Source of the DNA: Beroe ovata
Lineage: Eukaryota; Ctenophora; Nuda; Beroida; Beroidae
Reading direction: 5' to 3'
NCBI GenBank assembly: GCA_946803715.1
Contig: CAMPET010000073.1
Coordinates: forward strand, 271,646-300,065
Length of the DNA stretch: 28,420 nt
Below are positions 23,884-28,420 of this stretch, piece by piece. Below the pieces are notes generated by a model. It was not told the DNA's origin. It was given only the letters and a program-made list of their open reading frames with translations, and searched no databases. Both the position numbers and the translations under genes were made by a program. Positions within the stretch are counted from its first letter, which is position 1, and every line of letters starts with the position of its first letter.

Positions 23884-26800
23884 ATTGTAACAGGTGTCGT
23901 CCACAGCACCGGTAATGAAGTTACCGGTGTTTAACTTCCACACCGGTAATTAAGTGAGTGAACAACAGAGATCACATTTCATGGAGTATTATAGAAATAC
24001 TCCACGTGGTTTATATATAATCCACGTGCGATGCCGCATCACATGTCATACCTGGAGCGGTGACATGGTGCAGTAGTAATCCTGTATTATCTTAGGAGGC
24101 AGGTCATTGAGTACATCTTCCTTCATTCGACGGAGCAGGAAAGGGAGTACCTGAGTATAATCATACATGCAGAGACATTCCCTAACTTCTGCTCGGGGGC
24201 GGGGGGGCTCCCATGGCACTTTTAGAACTTTATCACAACCAGCCACACTACTCAAAGTCGGATCATGAAAAACCAGAGCAAATTTAAGCAAGTGAACATA
24301 ACGAATATCATGGTGAAGATACAGCAGTCATGGGAAGCAACCTGCCTGTGTAGAGATTCCATGGCCAGAGCTCCTGCTTCTTGCTCCTTGCTTGAGGACT
24401 TTGCATCACGTGACATGTTGATGGGCTTACTGTACGTCTCGTTAAACTGCCTCTCTGTCCCAAGAAAACCTGGGAGTAAAAAGTGGGTAATTAACGTGTA
24501 ATTAACAGGGCAATTGGCGAGTAATTAAATTATCGGTTACTCGATTCCCCTGTCTCTCACCCGGCATGAGCCAGTCGAATAGACCCCATAACTCGAGGAC
24601 GTTATTCTGTATGGGAGTTCCCGATAATATGAGACGATGAAGAGCACTCACTCCCCTGATTGCTTGAGATACCTTCGTCTTTGTGTTCTTGATGACGTGA
24701 CCCTCGTCTAGAACACAGTAGTTCCACTTCATGCCTGAATCGCCGGGAAAACTGTCAAGATCATAGTTTTTTTTTACATTCCACATCGAATCACGGATAT
24801 CTCACAATTCTCATTGAATCACGGATTTGGTGGAAAGTTACATAACCCACTGTTAAAGAAGTCGGCATCATTTCTGAGCACATCGTAAGAGCAGATGACG
24901 AGGTTGTGTTCCCGCGCCCTCACAACTCGTTGTAACACGAGACGCTCCCCACTTCCCCCGTTATAGACGAGCGGCGTGAGGTCGGAGGGGGAGACGAATT
25001 TCTCCGTTTCGTAGAACCAATGTCCGATGAGGGTCGGCGGACAGACGACCAGGGACGGAAGGGGTTTGTCGTCCTGAGGTTTGAGGAATGGGGAGGGTTG
25101 CTGCAGTTTCGGTTGAATAAATGAAGCTTATTATAAGAGACTAGCGTTACTTTTACGCGTACTTTTACGGATGAAAATGATCCGGTAACCGATATGAAGT
25201 AGCTGAATTTATATACTCTATGATACAACCAAATACTGAGCAGCGAAACTTACATATGACATCCACAATAACGAAAAATAATAAAAAAGGATTTATATAT
25301 TCTCAAAACTTTGATTGTTCATGGGAGTTCCTAATTTGTGATTATGCCAAATAAGGTATGATGTAGAAGACACCTGGGTGTCTAACTTCCTTTGATAGTA
25401 TCTAGGAGTAGAATAAATGAAGTTCATTATATGAGATGTGTTGGAGGGCAAATTCCAATTTTTGATGAAAAAGTTGAGTGTTTTGTAACTCATTTCTGTA
25501 GGTATTACATACATACCGGCAATGTTTCAAGCCGCTTGGCGTGTGCTGTACTGATGATGCACAGAGTCTGTAGTGTTTTCCCGAGACCCATGTCATCACA
25601 GAGTATACCGTGGAGACCAAACTGACAAAGAAACCACAACCAGTTCACTCCTTCCTGGAATTAGAGAGACGGTTTCAAGGGGAAACTCGCACGTCAAGAG
25701 AAAATTATACTGGTCTCGGAAGGAAACTATATACTGGTGTCAAGAAGATATGCAACACAGTGGTGTAAAGAGAATACAACTGGTGTCGAGCACCCAGCAA
25801 TATGGTCTCAAGGAAATGCAGAACCGAGAAGATGATATCAAGAGAACCAGAAACGATGTCAAAGCAACGTCGGGAATCAAGATACAGCAAATTTTTTCAC
25901 GATACTTTCAATCCTAGAACTCTGAAACACCAACCTGCTGATACTTCCTCAGTTTTGCGTTGATTGTAGAGGGAATAGTACAGTCTTCTATCAGGCTAGG
26001 GTTCATCAACTGCTCAAGAAAATTCTGAAATGAAACAAGAATTAACTCTCTTTCCGAAGACAATGTCATCATTCCCTCAGCAGAATTCCCTAAGAACTAC
26101 TGCACCTTCTGTTTTATCTTCTCCTCTGCAAGTGCTGGCAAAAGTCCAGGTAGCTCGCCCTTGGCGCCGTCGAGCGGCATAAGGCGAACGAGGGCGGCGA
26201 ATGTGAGAGTGGCTAGGGATCTGATGTCAGGGACGGAGTCTGCCATGCGGCGCAACGCTGGGACCACGAGTAGTACCACATAGGGTACAATCGCTAGCTC
26301 CAACTTCTGGAGAAGGAAAGCGAAATGAGCAGCTTGTGAAGATCCATTGAACATTAATAATCTTGCGTGTTGTTTATAACATGAACAACACGCAATTTAA
26401 CGGATTTTCAATCCCTGGTAACAATGCCAGGGGACCTCACCTTGACTATGAGGAAGAGACACTCGGTCAATCCCTGTCTGTGATGCGTCTCAGAGCTATC
26501 CAGTTGGTTAAGTCTGTGAGTCAGGAGGTAGTTCATCACTTCCAGCTGTAATTGGGACAGTCAGGGGCATAGAGGACAGCAGTTTTGGAGGTGAAACCTT
26601 CGACCCCATGTTTATTGTTTAATATATTAGAATCCACCATGTTACAGTTACCGTGTCGTATTTAGCGAGGGTGGTGATGAGTCTAGCACCGGCGTGTCTG
26701 ACACCTGTACAGGTGTCAGTGAGGAGTGACCCGATCTGTGGGAGGTGTGAGAGCACGAGGTCTCGCTGGAGAGCGGTGTCAAGAGACGGGTAGAGGTGAT

Positions 26801-27368
26801 CCACCATGTACAGTGCCGTTATCACCTGTTATGATGGTGTCAAACTCAAACTCCTTTTATCGCGATCGTGAACTATTTTAGGGAACTTTATCATTTTAGG
26901 TTCTTTAGGCATACATTTGTTATTCTTCAAGAAATACATCACTTACCAAGACATTATCAAATGGGCAATCCCATTCAAATGGGTAAGTCTATTAATAACA
27001 TTGCCCATTTACAGTATCTTGTTCATTTGGTATTTACAGTTTAGTGTACGTGACCACTGCTATAATGGAAAGAGCGGCAGTTCATATCATTACCATGACT
27101 AAACTGCTGCATCCCCACGCCCCCACCGTTTATAACGCATATAATAATTGTAACAGCGCGTGCAATTCTCAGAACTCTCACAATTCCCAGAACTGAACGT
27201 GACCCACAGTTTATACAAATACGTGAGCAGCAGTAGTAGCAATGAGTGACTGCTCAACGGTCAGGTATATTCCTCGGAATATAGCTGATCCAGCTGAAAT
27301 ATAATATACATAGCGCTATGATAATGGTAAGCTTCCACGAATGATATTACATCATGAGACGTGTGCGC

Positions 27369-27403
<35 letters not shown>

Positions 27404-27612
27404 ACTATGTGTGTGTGTCTGTCTGCACTATGTATGTATGTGTGTATGTGCGTGTCCTAGCTATACGTGACCGGTTATTCTATATACGTGACCACATGGA
27501 AGGAGCAGTGAACTGTCATATCACAGTTCCTCACCTCGTATAGTTTCAGAGAAACGTCAAAGTAGGGTCTGACATAAATTACTAGCGGCAGCCGGGGGAC
27601 ACATTCAACCAG
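16933..27612 (-). CDS. BTAF1: BTAF1 / Mot1 TBP-associated Snf2 ATPase, C-terminal 774 residues
   Basis: Eighteen in-phase exons: 27612-27535, 26825-26652, 26545-26441, 26306-26106, 26024-25935, 25654-25517, 25100-24851, 24734-24561, 24469-24342, 24150-24052, 23747-23649, 23438-23309, 20179-20057, 19169-19056, 18381-18273, 18081-17997, 17896-17785, 17048-16933. In the family, Mot1/BTAF1 uses ATP to displace TBP from DNA in the nucleus. The first exons encode HEAT-like helices ([21 protein letters not shown]). Then come the RecA-like lobes: motif I DDMGLGKT (local residues 236-243), [90 protein letters not shown] and [18 protein letters not shown]. The end matches the family tail ([21 protein letters not shown]). 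All catalytic motifs are intact. The linker after SPLQ is shorter than in vertebrate BTAF1 as I recall it. The first exon listed is the least certain. The gene's 5' half is missing, cut by the window or by the N at 27976. Confidence 0.95.
17485..17561. repeat. intronic 77-nt hairpin, pre-miRNA-like or MITE
   Basis: In the last BTAF1 intron, ATGAAAGTATAT (17485-17496) pairs perfectly with ATATACTTTCAT (17550-17561). The inner stem TGACCCCTA / TAGGGGTCA (17515-17535) has a 3-nt loop, with partly paired sequence between. This gives one long hairpin of 77 nt. Confidence 0.65.
17659..17706. repeat. interrupted (CA)n microsatellite
   Basis: ACACAC-rich tract with interruptions inside the last BTAF1 intron. 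It produces a spurious cysteine/valine-rich reading frame on the minus strand. Confidence 0.8.
18810..18877. repeat. intronic foldback element, 68 nt
   Basis: GGAAAATG (18810-18817) pairs with CATTTTCC (18870-18877), and the inner CGCTGTG (18836-18842) pairs with CACAGCG (18851-18857) around an 8-nt loop. The AATTTTCATC / GATAAAATATT segments between also pair imperfectly. It lies in the BTAF1 intron 18382-19055. Confidence 0.6.
19260..19307. repeat. 24-bp direct tandem repeat, two copies
   Basis: ACAGTAGAAAAATTGGAGTC and its near copy ACAGTAGAAAAATTAGAGTC stand head to tail with a 24-bp period. They are intronic in BTAF1. Confidence 0.8.
19411..19445. repeat. 10-bp inverted repeat with CACGTG flanks
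   Basis: GTGTACAACA (19411-19420) and TGTTGTACAC (19436-19445) are perfect inverted copies 15 nt apart. CACGTG overlaps the inner end of the left arm and the outer end of the right arm. BTAF1 intron. Confidence 0.65.
19625..19653. repeat. CTGGTGTCAG decamer tandem array, about three copies
   Basis: Three consecutive copies with a 10-bp period, the last ending CTGGTGTCAAG. Scattered CTGGTGTC variants recur in another BTAF1 intron at about 25710-25800. Confidence 0.8.
20180..23308. other. large BTAF1 intron (3.1 kb) with two single-N joins
   Basis: This is the largest intron of the gene; the others in the window are under 1 kb. It contains N at 20741 and N at 23100, so the sequence between may be an independently assembled piece. 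Degenerate GAATTGGAGT-like units occur near 20837 and 20898. I found no coding exon, RNA gene or transposase. The minus-strand ORFs at 21879-22184 and 22437-22764 show no domain and no consistent splice context. Confidence 0.6.
23766..23884. repeat. (TG)n microsatellite
   Basis: Interrupted TG/GT tract of about 119 bp directly upstream of the BTAF1 exon at 23747-23649, within the intron. On the minus strand it is a CA-rich stretch close to the splice acceptor. Confidence 0.95.
23907..24003. repeat. two adjacent short hairpins
   Basis: CACCGGTAA / TTACCGGTG (23907-23929) forms a 9-bp stem with a 5-nt loop, followed by a third CACCGGTAAT copy at 23941. GGAGTATT / AATACTCC (23983-24003) forms an 8-bp stem. 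Both are intronic in BTAF1, just upstream (in sequence order) of two CCACGTG motifs. Confidence 0.6.
27361..27455. repeat. (TG)n microsatellite
   Basis: TG-rich tract with GCACTATGT interruptions, inside the intron between BTAF1 exons 27612-27535 and 26825-26652. The 60-codon plus-strand ORF here is microsatellite-derived. Confidence 0.95.
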
Positions 27613-27975
27613 CTGTGTTTCCTAGAGTTATCCTAATTCGATCACGTACTGTATCCCAAATTACATAATTGTAACCATGTATCATGAGCGTGACGGGACC
27701 ATATGGGAGAGAGAGAGATTTCTACAGAATGAGAGCTGCAAATTCCGAGAAATAGACGATTATACTCGGCAAGCAGCACGTTGAATTCTGAGAACTATCA
27801 TATACGTGACAACAGAGAATCGTGACCCCGATAATCGTGATGCTAGGAACAGGCAGAGAGAGAGAGCGAGCGAGAGAGCTGGTGAATTCGGAGAATTGCA
27901 GCGAAAATACGGAGTATTTGTGGTGTGATTCTTGGTAGAGCGTGCTACGCGATTCACGATGTTCCATTTCCAGGG
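27613..27975. other. intron or flank of BTAF1, repeat-rich
   Basis: Contains GA-rich tracts (about 27708-27720 and 27855-27882) and recurring ACGTGAC-like motifs. No further BTAF1 exon was recognised before the N at 27976. Confidence 0.4.
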
Positions 27976-27977
27976 NC

Positions 27978-28420
27978 AGAATACCGTATAGCATCAACAA
28001 CGTCATCAACGAGGACACGGATGACACTCACATCTCATTAACACAGATAAAAGATCATCAACGTAAAGACAGAGATATAAAAACTTTGATTGCCATACTA
28101 GAAGATGAGAGAGAGCCCACTGTAGAAGAGTTGTCAAGAGAGCCAGGCAAAATAAGATGGTATTATCAGAAAAGGGAGCACCTCAAACTGCAAAATGGCT
28201 GCTTATTCTTCTCCAACAAGAAAGGTGATTTGAGAATAATTGTACCCAAACATCTCGTACACACTGTTCTACACATGAGCCATTCAGCAGTAACAGGAGG
28301 ACACCGTTCTTCACAGAAGGTAGTGGAAATGCTGAAAGACAAATACCACTGGCCTAATATGCGGGAACAGATTGAAAACTACGTTAGCTGTTGTGCAACA
28401 TGTGGTATTATCAAGAGACC
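27978..28420 (+). mobile_element. Ty3/gypsy-type retrotransposon pol fragment, integrase zinc-binding domain
   Basis: One open frame runs from just after the N at 27976 to the window end, truncated at both sides. It reads TQIKDHQRKDRDIKTLIAIL, a segment typical of the RNase H-integrase connection, then LRIIVPKHLVHTVLH. The integrase zinc-binding motif follows: HSAVTGGH (His codons at 28281 and 28302), YHWPNM, then CATC (Cys codons at 28392 and 28401). No stop or frameshift is seen in about 147 codons, so the copy may be young. It is the only supported plus-strand protein-coding sequence here. The catalytic core and LTRs lie outside the window. Upstream of the N the frame is closed (TAG at 27936), so the junction may be an assembly join. 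Confidence 0.9.

Noticed and set aside
17600-27500. CA/TG tracts considered as a CRISPR-like or structured repeat array
   Set aside because: They are ordinary dinucleotide microsatellites with no spacers of uniform length, in a eukaryotic gene context.

Overview
The window looks like nuclear DNA of an animal: multi-exon genes with GT-AG introns, AT-rich non-coding DNA, CA/TG microsatellites, foldback (MITE-like) elements and retroelement remnants. A sponge or another early-branching invertebrate would fit the compact exons and introns down to 47 bp, but that is inference; no marker here fixes the species. Three single N bases (20741, 23100, 27976) suggest gap-closed assembly joins.

All supported host genes read on the minus strand. 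From right to left: (1) 16933-27612 holds the C-terminal 774 codons of BTAF1/Mot1 (TAF172), the Snf2-family ATPase that removes TBP from DNA, in 18 exons that join in frame from the last HEAT-like repeats to the stop codon. Its 5' part lies outside the window. (2) 11485-14261 holds two tandem paralogous genes of a family I do not recognise. They share a C-terminal domain of about 120 residues and an NAAGA(S/T)N motif. Upstream is a tandemly duplicated block of about 460 bp, rich in CACGTG E-boxes and CCAAT boxes, which is probably the promoter region. (3) 707-8350 holds one large gene of about 17 exons and 1,700-1,750 residues. It has an acidic N terminus with a SUMO-interaction-like motif, long disordered stretches, a helical central-to-C-terminal region and a Gln/Pro-rich tail. 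I could not name it.

Between the genes lie a decayed LINE ORF1-like sequence (9740-10431), several foldback elements (9388-9515, 10620-10685, 10997-11133, 17485-17561, 18810-18877), a left-end repeat built on GTTTCTTA motifs, and at the right end, after an N, a plus-strand fragment of a Ty3/gypsy-type integrase with its HHCC zinc-binding motif.

The most interesting parts are the unknown paralog pair with its duplicated E-box promoter, the perfect 26-bp-stem hairpin at 10620-10685, and the unnamed SIM/Q-rich nuclear-type gene. Exon boundaries were set by eye from splice sites and reading phase, with no transcript evidence.
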